Assembly: GCF_000150275.1 (NCBI RefSeq)
Contig: NW_002060951.1
Location: 2,180,297 to 2,244,296 of the forward strand
Origin: Trichoplax adhaerens
Lineage: Eukaryota; Placozoa; Uniplacotomia; Trichoplacea; Trichoplacidae
Direction: 5' to 3'
DNA: 64,000 nucleotides
The position numbers and the translations under genes were made by a program. Positions 37,920-50,260 of this stretch are shown here, piece by piece; positions within the stretch are counted from its first letter, which is position 1; the number at the start of each line of letters is the position of its first letter. The notes below the pieces were generated by a model. It ran no database searches and was not told where the DNA came from. It was given only the letters and a program-made list of their open reading frames with translations.

Positions 37920-39240
37920 TGTGCAGTGTGCAATCTCCAAATACTGTACAGTACTGTATTGTAGATTTGCCTACCGTACAGTACGTACTGTACAGTACTG
38001 TACAGTACAATACTGTACTAGTACAGTAGAATCCACGCTGTGTACCAAACACTGTACTGTACAGTACAGGGTGTGGAAAGTCATTTGATATTTAAAGTGC
38101 CATTTAAATGACAGTACTGTAGGTACAGTATGAGTTTACGAAATCTTTACAATATCTTGTAACAGTCTACCATTGACCACTAGTACTGTACTTGTACAGT
38201 ACAGTGTACAGTATTCCATCACTGTGCTACGGTGCAGGCTGTGCAGCTGTGCAGTGTGCAGTACAGTACAATATCGTCCAGTGACGTCCAGTGTCAGTAA
38301 TCTCAGTATCATGGATTGTAGTACTAGATGCATCTGGTAGTCCATCGATCAGTGTCAGTACATATAAGTGCTCCATATAGTGGGCAAACTCTATCATGGA
38401 CTATATTCCTAGATGCCTCTGGAAGTTCATCGGTCAGTGTTAGTGCATACTGTATGCTATTATTGCTATCCATGAGAGCAAGGGAACGCATTCCAACTAC
38501 TGCGCAAACTCTATCATGGACTATAGCATCAGACGCATCTGGCAGTCCATCGGTCAGTATCAGACTGTCAGTACATACTGTAATGCCGTTACTCCATCAG
38601 AGCAAGTGAACGCACTTTTACTAGTGCGCAAACTCTATCAACTACGCGCCAAAAATCTTGTTATGAATTCACTAACTGCACTCTGTCGGTTTATTTAATT
38701 AATTAATTAAAAGTGTGGCGTTTTAATATGGTGATAAACTTACCACGGCGGTGTACAGTACAGTACAGTACTGTACTGTAGCATGTGTAACTATACTACA
38801 GTGTACAGTACTGTAGACGCGGTAAAACCTACTGTTACTACAGTACTGTACAGTACTGTACTGTACTGTACTGTACACTGTCGCTGAAATACTGTACAGT
38901 ACTTATCAGTAAGGTACGGTGTACAGTACCGTATGTGCAGTATCTGAACTGCAAGAAAGCAATCTGAGTCATACTGTACTGTACTGTACAGCAAGTCTGC
39001 AAATTGTACAATCTTTCGACGCTTTTGCACTTAGCAGGACCTACAACTTTGACGAAAAAGAAATCAGAAAATTGGCTTATTAGCCTATTACATATATACT
39101 TGATCCTATATTTACCATATTTTATAGTTCATGGTAAGTTAATTAATTTGTACAAAGTCTGTTCTTTATGCTTGCCCGATATACTGTTGTATACTGTATA
39201 CAGTGTGCAGTACAGGCACTGTTCAGACACTAGAGCTTTC
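37920..39240. repeat. Dense field of TACAGTACTGTA palindromes
   Basis: Dozens of overlapping TACAGTA and TACTGTA words occur here, many forming perfect palindromes such as GTACAGTACTGTAC. They are densest at 37940-38110 and 38750-39000. The ORFs here are by-products of the repeat. Smaller clusters occur near 36290 and 58300-58350. Confidence 0.85.
38308..38645 (+). repeat. About 120-bp tandem repeat, just over three units
   Basis: GCAAACTCTATCA recurs at 38384, 38504 and 38628 (periods 120 and 124). Each unit except the last partial one carries ATGGA-CTAT, GACGCATCTGG or a variant, AGTCCATCG-TCAGT and GAGCAAG-GAACGCA. The ATGGACT...AGTCCAT pair inside each unit can form a hairpin. Confidence 0.8.
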
Positions 39241-39672
39241 AGCCATGTTTTCATCCTGCCACTGCCCATCGCTGACGATAGCTGCATTTCCAAGGAATAT
39301 TTGTTCTCGTGGTCCAAATACTGACATAATCGTACCTTTTGAGATTCTATTTTAATTGATCACTTATGAAGTAGACAATATCTACGGTATTTAGATGCGC
39401 TTTGTTTTGAGAATCATAGGAATTAACGTAGGAACCTATCATTTAATCATAATAGTTTTGTAATCCAGAATATTGATTCTTTTCGAATTTCCTGAGTGAT
39501 TTACAGAACTGTGTTGTATACTTAGATAAGCAAACTTTTAAAAATATTATAATGATTTTCTGTTGTATTGCCTTAACATGGATGCATGTAAAATAAAACT
39601 ATATTAGCACATATTTAAGTATAATCCTTTGGTTTGCATTTATACAATAGCGCAAAGCGAACACATGAAAAC

Positions 39673-42600
39673 ATGGCCATAGATAATTTAGACTTTGAAG
39701 AAGTTTTCGTACTGAACCATGGCATATTGGTATAAAGTTTGCATATTTACTAAGTTTTAACCTAGAAATACGGTAGCCCTTTCTGTATATTGTAGTGCAC
39801 AGTGCTATTCATTCATAGTATTACTGTTATTGATTAATTTGTCATAGTCAATGAAGACTAAATATTTCTTCTATGTTTGATGTTTCTCTTCATACACAAA
39901 GAACCCAGGCAGATTGAAATTATCTGCGAAAGACATTCTCTTCAAGGCTTCCAAGACTGGCAAAGTCGATAAGATTATGGCCGGTCAATTGATGAATGCC
40001 AGTTGGTTTCGTGCCGCACGTGGTTACGAATTACGCTTGGCCTTAGCGTCAGGAGTCATTTACAAATTTGAAGGCTTCAAGGAAGCGGTAACAAGTGCTG
40101 TGCAAATTTTTTTATAAATTATTAACGAAAAATTGTTCATCAAGTGTTACAGTACTCTCCTGTGTAATTTTAATCTTTCTATATCGGATAAACACGGAAT
40201 ATGAAATATGGAAACTATTGTACGCAAAAAAATAGAAATTAAATGCTTCTCGGCTATGAATTAACCTTGCAGTACTAATATTAATACGCGTAAACGTTTC
40301 CTCTTGATTATGAAGTTACATTACTTTGAAAGTGGCAGAACGCATGATTGCAGTTATACATCTTGATTTATTTTAGATTCATCGACCTTTTACGTATCTA
40401 TCTTGGCAAGTCATATATTTCATTATGTTAAACTGCAAATGTTTTATCTTTATAACAGGATTACGATAAGCTTGCTGACTTATTCTCAGGCAATTATAAT
40501 ATACAATTGGAAGAAAAGGAACTTTCTGTAAAAGGTTTCAATTGGGGCAATCATAGCTTTGAAGGTACATATAAAAATCCTCACGTTCAAGTCTTGATGA
40601 TACGATGTTGTCGATTTTGATACTCGTACAGTAATACGTACATTACTGAAACTATTTTCAGTAATTGTGATCGTTTGTGGGATTTGCTATCTTATCAGCG
40701 CTACAAAGGCATGTCTTAATCACAGAATTAAAATAAAAGCGCATTGGTCTAGGTTACCTTCGACTTTTGCCGAACATAGTTTAAAACTTTAAACAGTATG
40801 ATCGATTTGATTATCATTATCAAAGAAATATACCTGTTATGATAGCTATTTCGGCAAACTACTCGATTGAAATCCTCCATTCACTGTATAGTTGTTAACA
40901 TCGAAGATACTGTAACTTTTTTGCTCTCATTTGATTAATTAGAAACTGATTTCATTCTGTTAGGCTCTTCACTGTCTTTAAACTCTGATTCCAGTATGAC
41001 GTACGAAATTCCTCTGAATGAAGTCTGCAGGTCGACTGTCGGTAAAAATGAAGTCACTTTAGAATTTCATCAACACGATGATGCACAGGTATCTCTAATG
41101 GAAATGAGATTCCATTTGCCTGCTACCAATAATGAGGATGAAGACTATGTCCAGACGTTTAACGAAAAGGTCTTAGCCAAAGCAACTATTATACAAGCAA
41201 CTGGTGATGCCATAGCAGAATTTACGGAAGTATCTTGTTTAACGCCTAGGTATTTTAGTACGATAAAACTGGTGTTCAATTCTCGGATAATCGTGTATAA
41301 TTTTTTTTAGTACAGTTACTACGAGATCAAAATATAATTAATGCTTTAACATGAATGGAAACTGTATGCTAAACTAATTATACTCAAAAATTTATATTAT
41401 GATACACTATAGGGGCAGATATAACATCAAATTGTTCCCTACTTTTATACAACTTCATGGCAAAACGTACGATTATAAAATAGCGCTAACATCCATTCTC
41501 AGAATGTTTTTACTTCCTCATCCCGACGAACGCCACTTTTTTTTCGTGGTAGGATACATCATGATAATTGTATTGATTAATAGCTGTAAAAAATCTACAG
41601 TATTTTCATCTTGCAGCGGTCAGACTTACTGTAATCGGTAAATTGATTTAAAATATAAATTAATCATAGAAATAACATAACGTATATGCACATCATTGTC
41701 CTTCTTAGTTTACCCTTGACCCACCGCTAAAGCAAGGCCAAACTAGATATCCATTTTTTATAATACAATTTATTAAAGAAGAGGAAATATCCTTTGATCT
41801 CAATCTTTCACAGTAAGAATTGAACTTTGGCTTATTCATCCATGCATTTATGATTACCTCACATTAGACAGACTGCAATATAAATGCATAACTTTTACTT
41901 TTGGATAACTATCAGGGAAGAGCTAAATCAAAAATACGCAAACAAAGTCAATAAAACAATGGAAGGGCCAATTTATGAGATTTTTAGTCGACTCTTGAAA
42001 GCTCTAACTGACAGAAAAATTACTTTACCTGGCGCTTTCATCGGGTAAAGCTACCAATGAAAATGAACCCTAAATTAATACTATATTAACTAATTATTGT
42101 TACTTCTTGTAAACAGGAGCACAAAATCATCTTCAGTTTCCTGTTCCCATAAAAATTCCTCAGGTTTTTTGTATCCATTGTCCCGTGGATTTATATACGT
42201 ACACAAGCCTCCAGTGCATATTCGACCTGATGAAATTGTCTGTGTAAATTTTGCACGCGTTTCTGGAGGTGGAACGATTAAGACCTTTGATTTTGAAGTT
42301 ATAACAAAGAACAGTGTTATTTACACATTCAGTAATATTGATAAGTACGTTCAGCTACGGAAGCCACTGTGATTGAGCTAATTCTTGTCAAGTGTTTAAG
42401 GGCTAATATTAATGTTTACTGTGAAACGAAATTGTAATTTCTTCATAGGAGCGACTATACGCCGCTTTATGATTATACGAAGAAGAATAACTTACCAATT
42501 AAGAATAAAGGACTGAAGGTTATTTAACGTTATCTTACATCAATAGCGTCATTAGCTATTGTTAATATTTTACTAAATCTTAATAGAGACAATCACACAA

Positions 42601-44029
42601 AGATGAACTATTAGATTCTGAAGATGAAGATGATCAAGATCATTACCTAGCTCGAGTAAAAGCTGAAGGGGAAGAAAAGACTACTATGGCGGAAGAAGGA
42701 GAAGAATCAGATTCCACAGATGATGGTCAGTCTTAAAAAGGCAGCTTATTACCATCGATTCATTCAGTATTCGTAAATTACGGACGTAACGAATTTATTA
42801 TTGTCTACTCGCAGAGGACGAGGATTTTAATCCAGACGAAAGTAGTGACAATAGTATAGCGGAGGAGTAAGTAATCTATATAAGAAGAACACCGCACAGA
42901 CTATGGTCAAGACCGTATAATTGGATTTAAGTTCAATTTACGATTATATTATCAGGTATGATACAGATGCTATTAACTCATCGGATAGCGACTATGAGGA
43001 AAATCAAGGGAAAAGAAAGAAAGCCATTCCAGTCCCAAGAGAATTTAGGGCCGGCAAAAAAGCGAAGGTAAAATATCGTGCTAAAGGTTATATTCACTTA
43101 TATACCTTTATTTCTTTGCTATTACTCACGAGTAAGTTAAGATTTTAATAAAACCTCAAATTTTGTTTAGAAGAAAAATGAAGTAAAACCAGCGAAAAAA
43201 GTCAAAAATGCTAGGGATCCAAACTTACCAAAAAGACCACTTTCCGGTTATATGCTTTGGCTCCAAAAGCAGAGAGATAGAATTAAGAACGAAAACCCTT
43301 CGTTTACTGTTGCAGAGGTTGCCAAAAAAGCAGGAGAGATATGGAAATCACTAAAGGAAGAAGAGAAGAAGGTTTGTCAAGTGTTCATATCATCTAATTT
43401 TAAATTATTCTCACCAACTGCGGTTATGGCATAGAAATGGAATAACGAATCAGCTAAACTCAAGGAACAGTATAACAAAGACATGGCAGAGTACAATGAA
43501 CAAAATCAAACTAAGGCTACTACTTCCAAAAGGTATTCACAGTCAAAATTTAATCCGAGCTATTATAGAACAGATCTTGAAAGATTTTTGTCTATTCTCT
43601 TTTTGAAATAGTAAAAAGGCAACGCCTAAGAAATCTTCGAAATCACCAAGTAATTCTAATTGCTAGATAGCTGATTTGTAATTATGAGACTGTCTTTCAA
43701 ATACATTATCTACTGATGCAGTATATACGACTATATAGCCCAAAATTACTAAATACTATAATATTAAAGTCTTCTTAAATTATGATGATCTACAGTGAAG
43801 TATAAAAGTGCAGAATACGTTGACACTGATACCTCAAGCGAGAGCTCTTCGGAAGAAGGTATTCCTTCAACTGATTCTGTAATTGTAATTTTCTTACTTC
43901 TAAAACTCGTGACATAAATTAGATTTTTGCTATTATTTAACTAATGCAGAATCTGAACAAGAAAGCAAGATAAAAAGCGCAGAATTTGTAGACACGTCTG
44001 AAGATACCAGCGATAGCTCGGATGAATAA
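39673..44029 (+). CDS. SSRP1: SSRP1, histone-chaperone subunit of FACT
   Basis: Seventeen exons join in frame to 694 residues (human about 709): 39673-39729, 39902-40087, 40459-40564, 40964-41249, 41413-41548, 41709-41812, 41916-42044, 42117-42344, 42449-42518, 42587-42725, 42815-42866, 42956-43067, 43171-43371, 43435-43532, 43612-43649, 43796-43858, 43950-44029. FACT (SSRP1 with SPT16) removes and restores H2A-H2B during transcription and replication in the nucleus. N-terminal signature: [16 protein letters not shown]. Middle PH-like modules: [67 protein letters not shown]. An acidic stretch (about 435-490) is followed by an HMG box (about 551-615: [25 protein letters not shown]) and an acidic Ser-rich tail in which KSAE(Y/F)VDT occurs twice. 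The start [12 protein letters not shown] aligns with the family's first residues. A short out-of-frame ATG lies at 39665. Confidence 0.95.
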
Positions 44030-44535
44030 TGTGATTATGTTCTTTTAAACCGATAAACATTTCAGCTTTTGCAATATTATGATCCTCGCTTATTACTTTT
44101 GTACAGATCTGAATTGTACATTCTTTATAGGTATCGTTCAGTTGTCAATATTAATATTAACGTACTGATTTGTATAACATTCTGTTGTAGCGTATAATGA
44201 TCATAACAGCCATTAAAATTCTATGTACAGTATCTTAAGCGGTGTAGGAAATTCGGTGGAAAAAAAGGTATCTTGTATCGGTTAACGCATCTGAATGGAT
44301 CGATGCATCATCGTGCTATATTTATAATTAGTGCATGCTACAAGTAGTACCCTTTACTGAAGTAATCCACCTTAAAAATCTTCCATTTGGAGTCGTATTT
44401 ACAGTTTGTTAATATTATTCCCTCAATGACAAATATCCATACATCTTCACATGACCGACACATTTGTCCTTGCAGTCAAACCCGACGTGATTTTATCGTC
44501 AAGTATAGTAGGTTTTAATCTTCCGTACTTTGAGT
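44030..44535. other. Region 3' of SSRP1
   Basis: No AATAAA lies close after the SSRP1 stop. The final exon of the minus-strand gene suggested at 44623-44748 may fall just above 44500, but its frame is uncertain. Confidence 0.4.
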
Positions 44536-44622
44536 GAATGATGTACCTATATGCGCAGAAAATTACTGATGAACACGTTCTAACCTACTGAAGATGAATA
44601 GAAAGAAACAAAGAATACTTAC

Positions 44623-44748
44623 AAGCATGAAGGTCACTTCATGATCCACCTTGCCATTTTCTTTCCGAAATCTTGCCATCTTATTCATCTCAGAATAATA
44701 TCTATGCGTAATTCCTAGGTATAATGCAGGCGTAATTGTAAAACTTTT
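44623..44748 (-). CDS. Orphan internal exon of an unknown minus-strand gene
   Basis: It is 42 codons, open, phase 0 to phase 0, with acceptor CCTAG and donor GTAAGT. It reads KSFTITPALYLGITHRYY then SEMNKMARFRKENGK and VDHEVTFML. Base composition and residue mix are clearly coding-like compared with the surroundings. Downstream (lower coordinates), an acceptor TATAG at about 44553 could begin a last exon. I do not recognise the protein. It is convergent with SSRP1. Confidence 0.5.
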
Positions 44749-47700
44749 CTAGGATTAACCTATATAGTGATGAGATATCTTCAGATCCTTAGAATAATAC
44801 ATTTGCAATACAATAAGCGAAGTGGTTACACCCCAAAAGTTACAGCTTTAATGTGTGTACCATTATAAATTGTATCCGTCTCGAAAAGTTGTCTTCATTT
44901 CTCTGATTAGGGAGCACATTAAGAGATTTTATCGTAAGGAGTACCATGAAATTATGCATATCAATTTTTAAGAAATATTATAAATTGTATCGATGCAATA
45001 TATTTTGTTAATTACATCAATTACATTGTAGTACTGCATATGTTAAAGACGTATAAGTCTATCAAGATACAGTAAAAGATAAATTAACTAATTGGATTGA
45101 AATTATTGTAGTAACTGTCAATTATCAGTAAGGTATTCGTAACTAATTTTTCGTGAATCTAAAGACGAGTACGTAGCACCAATAGGAATGTAGAAAGCAC
45201 AGGTATGTTTCGATATCAAACAAATATAAATCCTATAAGGCTAAGAACTTGATAATACCGACGGAATGGAAATATACATTCAAATTTTCAAGAAATGACA
45301 GCTATAGTTGTCTATTGTGCGTAAACAAGAAACATTTCTATCACGCGGACAAATGAGTACATCTTATTATACACAATTATCTACTAATATGTCTTTTGAG
45401 TTTCTAATGTATACTTACGAAATTATGTAAGCGCGTATAACTGATGATGACCATGACAAATTAATAAAAAGATATGATTAACGACTAAAATGCATCCTTG
45501 CTTGGAATCATCAGATTACTCTGTACTATCAAATGAAGGCATTCCATATGAGTTAAAAAATAAAAACGATTCAATAAGAGACATTTCTTTCAATTATTTT
45601 CTATGAAAATTCCTCTGCAAGACAAACACCAAACGATAACGTGATTCAATTTGTCTAAGACTATAATTACAATTAATAATATACTAAGGCAAATTTAGCA
45701 ATAACCTTAAATAATTGTAAATTTAAACATAACTCCTTCCGTTTCTGATAACTGTGGAAATTATAAATTAGGTTGAAAAGATTGGAAAATTAGTATAAAG
45801 AAATTTACGATTTAATCACTATCAAATCTGTTTTATTCCTAACAGCAATTTTAAACGAGAATTATACTGCATGTTTGCTGACGGACTAATATTTTAGATC
45901 TTTCAAGAAGCTCTATTATTGCCTGCTATGTTGCTAAAAAGCGTTTAACTTAATTATCTAAAAGCAAAAAATGATGCTGCAAGTCCTTAACTTTACTAAT
46001 CCAGATATTTCTGCAGATGTAAAATTCAACTAAATGAATGTGCATACGCATACCAAATATGAAGGCTATTGTTACACAAATTTTTAGGCCTAAATTGCAA
46101 GTTTTTAAAGACATTTAATATTATTATTTATAGAAAATTCCTTCTTATTATAGCATCCATAATATTGAATAAAATTACACTGAATGAGATAATGATTAAG
46201 AACGCCCATAAACCTCATTTATTTCATGATCTCATCATATAGTAAAAGTTATAAGGTGTAATACGATTGCTCAGATATAAGAGTGAAGCTGAAAAATAAC
46301 TTCCCTAGTAAAATTATCGCTTCAAATTTATTCAATAAAGCAAATCATGGTTCTGTTATTAAATTTTTTAAATAACTTAATAATTTAGCCATTAATTCTA
46401 TTAATGATCTCCGAAGTCTCTTATATTTCTATCAAAATCTTGAACTTTTCACAGTTAATATATGATAAATTAAGCTGAATATCATTGATGAAATAATATC
46501 TATAACCAATATTCAACGATTATCTAGATATCTAATAATACCAGAGGAATATACGTATACTTGTATCTCTTTAACATCAACTAATCTAAACTTAAACATT
46601 GTATCATATTAGCATTTAACTTGGAAAAAATTTAAACGATGTTTTTATTTTCTAAATCTTATAAGCAAACCTTGTAACGAACAGAAAAATATTGTAAAGT
46701 ATATAATTGAGGGAAGAATTGTAACCTTTCAATTACCTACAATGAGCAAATTACAGTCTCATTAACTTATCTTCGTTAATAAGGTATCTTCAAATTAAGA
46801 AAAACCAATCCTTAGAGTATTAAATAAAATCTTTATTGCAAAGTACCTCTAACAAGTACTATTCTTATAGGGCATAAGGTTACTCACATGGAATTTTGAA
46901 TTCATTGCTATATAATCGCAATAGTTATGATCTGACTCAAAAGAAATGAAAGTTTTTGTTATCTCTAATTTGAAATAAATTATTCTATTTACCTAATAAC
47001 GGATACGAGAATATCGGATACTTGGTACCGAATAGCATAATTTGTATATTTAATGTTGATAATGTTAAAGAAGAAACTTTTCGTCATACTATATTCTAAT
47101 TGAGAAAATCAACATCAAATTCTGTTTGATGATTGCAGCTGCGTATAATTTGAAAGAAACAAAACTTTTAATTGTTAGTTACCGGACTATTGGTCTCAGA
47201 TAAATTAATCATCAGCATATTCTTAGATAAGTAATCGTAAGGAAACCATATTATGACAGATATACAACAAAAGTTACTCCATAGCATTAATTTAATCCTA
47301 GGTAAAGTCAAGATATTAGATAATAGCCTATATCACAAGAATGGGTAATTGATACCGCCTAGAACTTGAAAAACCTTCTGATATATGCTCATTTAAACGT
47401 AAGCGTCAGGCTATGGCTAGGGGCGCTACACTAGTATGACATAGATGTACAAACACGTTCAATTAAAATAGTTGAAATCGGCATATGAGAAGTGCGGTAA
47501 TACCTATATGTAATAAAAATATAGACAGGAGCACCTACATTTATGTCGTATCTAAATTTATAAGCTACATCTTAAGAAATCAATGTCACACTGTAGCAAG
47601 CTTTAGCAACTTAAGTTTTTACATGAAGATAATTTAGGCTACTCACAGAACACCCATGAATTACTGTATTTCATTCTTATTATCGTGTAACACTGCGTCA

Positions 47701-48202
47701 TTACTCCGTTTAAATTTATTCTTCATCACGACATAACTTATTCTATTTACTAACAGAATTATTCCGCGGTGTCTTGTTTAAAAATTATAAGATTTGGGAA
47801 AGCTATATTTAAAAATTTATGCTACAGCTAGTAAGTATGAATATTCCATCAATTATATGATGATGGAGGTAACTCCCATTTTAAAAGTTCAGTTATCGCT
47901 TATAACTGGATCTTGTGTTTATAATTCGTTCAGCAATTAATCACTTCACTAAATAAATGGATTTTTCTTTATCTGATATACATAAGCTGGAAACAATTTT
48001 GAGCCACGAACTCATGTGTCATTCATCAAAGCTAACATTAAATCATTATTCATTCTATTTATTTTGTAAGTATGAAATTATCGAACCTACGTCTTGATCT
48101 ACTGTTTTTGTTAAATTTCCAAATAAGAACAATATTTAATCTGCGAAAGTAATAGTTTTACATAGCTATTTCGATGAAGTTGTCATCTAATCTGGTGCAT
48201 AC
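44749..48202. other. Probable intronic or intergenic DNA, no firm exon
   Basis: If 44623-44748 and 48203-48268 belong to one minus-strand gene, this is mostly intron. A tiny exon-like piece ends at a GTAAGT donor near 45421 but is too short to trust. I see nothing else. Confidence 0.35.
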
Positions 48203-48268
48203 CATGGCGACAATCGAAAAATTACAGCTGCATGATTCATGATGTCAGAAGGCAGACGGTAGACGATA
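48203..48268 (-). CDS. Candidate internal exon, minus strand
   Basis: It is 66 bp with acceptor CTAACAG (pyrimidine-rich) and donor GTATGC, reading IVYRLPSDIMNHAAVIFRL then SPW, with split codons at both ends. The local GC content is higher than its flanks. It may belong with the exon at 44623-44748, but the phases require at least one exon between them that I did not find. Function unknown. Confidence 0.35.
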
Positions 48269-49028
48269 CTGTTAGAGAAGAATAAATACCGGGTACGCTA
48301 CGCTACTATGTGGTAATAGTGTCCACATCAAAGATCATATTCCCATGTTTTTTGACCATATCAATCGAACTCATTTGCTGTATATGACATATATATAGTC
48401 CTTTACTACTTTCTCATGACAGTTGATATAAGGATTCCTTTAATTGTATATATTAATTAATAGAGGTCGCAATCGATTTGTCTCAGTTTAATTTTTTCAA
48501 TTACAATCATTTATTGTTTATCACTGTAGTCGTGAAAAAGTAAATACTGAAATATTAAGCATGTGAAATATTTAAAGATTGGGGATTTGGATAATTATTA
48601 AGGGTAAATTTTTCATTCGAATGCACAATCAATCATAGAATAGATCACGTAAGTAGCATTTTTTCAATTTGACTAGTACAGTCGTTTGGCTATACTATCA
48701 TATAAATGTGAATATAAGTTTATAGAGTGAATAAAAATTACTGACATGTGTACAGTTTGACCTAGTTGTAATTTTTACAACTCGTTTGACGACAATTTTA
48801 ATTAATGGACCTTATTAGAGAATACATGAAAACTCATCCCTATTTTGTTTTGTTACGCGCGTAGAATATCGGAGGCGGTGCTTAGTGGCATTTCCTCCTC
48901 CTATTTGACTCATAGAATTACCAAAGGGCTTTCAGATACTTATCGTATATGGCGTAAACGTATACTACTATTTATGCTACGGTATATACTATTCGTCATG
49001 ATAACAATTCATTTCAAGGATCAAGGAC

Positions 49029-49265
49029 TCAAAACATCATGAGTTTGAGAGTATTAAGACCAATGTCAATTGATGTTCTTGGAATATAAATGATAAAGTT
49101 TGACTCTTTTCCAACTGTCGTTACAATTTTTATTTCATCTAGTTTACCAACATAGTCCACTACACGATACAATTCAGTGGATAAAATTCTATTACATTTA
49201 TTCTTCCTGTCATCCCTTGTATTTATATGAACTGTCATATGGAAGTATGATCTTCTTTTAGACAT
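49029..49265 (-). CDS. Hypothetical protein, minus strand
   Basis: A 78-residue ORF starts MSKRRSYFHMTVHINTRDD and continues NRILSTELYRVVDYVGKLD and EIKIVTTVGKESNFIIYIP. The frame stays open about 25 codons upstream of the ATG. The alternation of charged and hydrophobic residues suggests beta strands of a real small domain. I do not recognise it. It could be a 5' piece of the minus-strand gene hinted at by the exons at 48203 and 44623. Confidence 0.35.
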   Translation of the reverse strand: MSKRRSYFHMTVHINTRDDRKNKCNRILSTELYRVVDYVGKLDEIKIVTTVGKESNFIIYIPRTSIDIGLNTLKLMMF

Positions 49266-49801
49266 TATAAGTTTGATAAAATAAACGGCAAAGGGCGAAT
49301 AATGTAATCGTGAGGATGATAATAATAGGACAATAGAATTGTTAATTAATTAAAAGAAAGCGACAAAAGATCAGCTCGATCAAGCATCAAAATTATGGGT
49401 AAAGATCAAAGCTAAATGAAATAATAGCAATTAACCTGGTTAATAAAATATCTTTATCAATAACAATAATATGTAATATGTGATAGTGATGGTTCATTGT
49501 TTCCCTTGAATAATTATTTTTCTATGCTATTGACTTTGTTAGCTTGTCCAATTCCGTGTCGTATTATCATCAGTCTACCCCACCTATCGACAGCTTGGAT
49601 AGATAACGACCATCTGGTCCTGAATTGGATGTGATCTCAGCACAAATCATGATCTAATTTACATTATTAAAATAGGATTCATAAAGTTAACACCGCAACA
49701 GTCGATTGAAAGTTAACCATTGACTATATTCTGTAGCCATATTTAATATTTTACCACAAAGAATTCAAGCTTCTTCGCTATACTTAACGACATAAAATTA
49801 G

Positions 49802-50260
49802 ACTGGACTACTTATCTTGCCGATGAAGTCATGACTGTGCTTCGTCACATTCCTATGCCATCGCTGTTGATAAAATCATGAAAGTAAGAAGATAAAGAAA
49901 CGACAATATCGTGTTCCCAAAGCAGGTAACTCACTGTTTTATAAACAGATTATTTTTATTTAAACATCGTTACTAGGATATAGCTTTACAATATGGAGAG
50001 AAAAATGAAGAATAGTATTGATCATGTCACGCGTTAAAGGACAATTTAGCATTCTTTTTCTTGGAATCTAAATAGTACTGCCACTTAAAATTTACATAAG
50101 TTAGTTTATCGTTATCTTCATAAAGAAATTGAACGCAACGGTAACCGTTTAATATCAACCGTATACCGCGTATTTCATCGTAACTAAATTGAATTGGAAC
50201 AAAATGTACATCTAATAATTGAAAAATATCGACAAACGACTTTATTCCACGTGTAGTAAC
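49802..50260 (-). pseudogene. FLYWCH-type zinc-finger relic, possibly from a MULE-like transposon
   Basis: A 77-residue open frame without an initiator (50027-50260) reads FVDIFQLLDVHFVPIQFSYD, then RGIRLILNGYRCVQFLYEDN, KLTYVNFKWQYYLDSKK and AKLSF before a TGA. FLYWCH domains have the pattern L-NGYR-(F), W-C, C-A and a closing H-x-H; the NGYR and A-K-L parts fit, but zinc-binding cysteines are replaced. About 165 bp further on, a second frame gives RWHRNVTKHSHDFIG, supplying the H-x-H. Loss of cysteines, a premature stop and no start suggest a decayed copy. FLYWCH domains occur in host regulators and MULE-type transposases. Moderate to low certainty. Confidence 0.4.

Noticed and set aside
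38136-39324. Several overlapping ORFs of 60-106 codons on both strands
   Set aside because: They are products of the palindromic and tandem repeats, with no coding features outside the repeat words.
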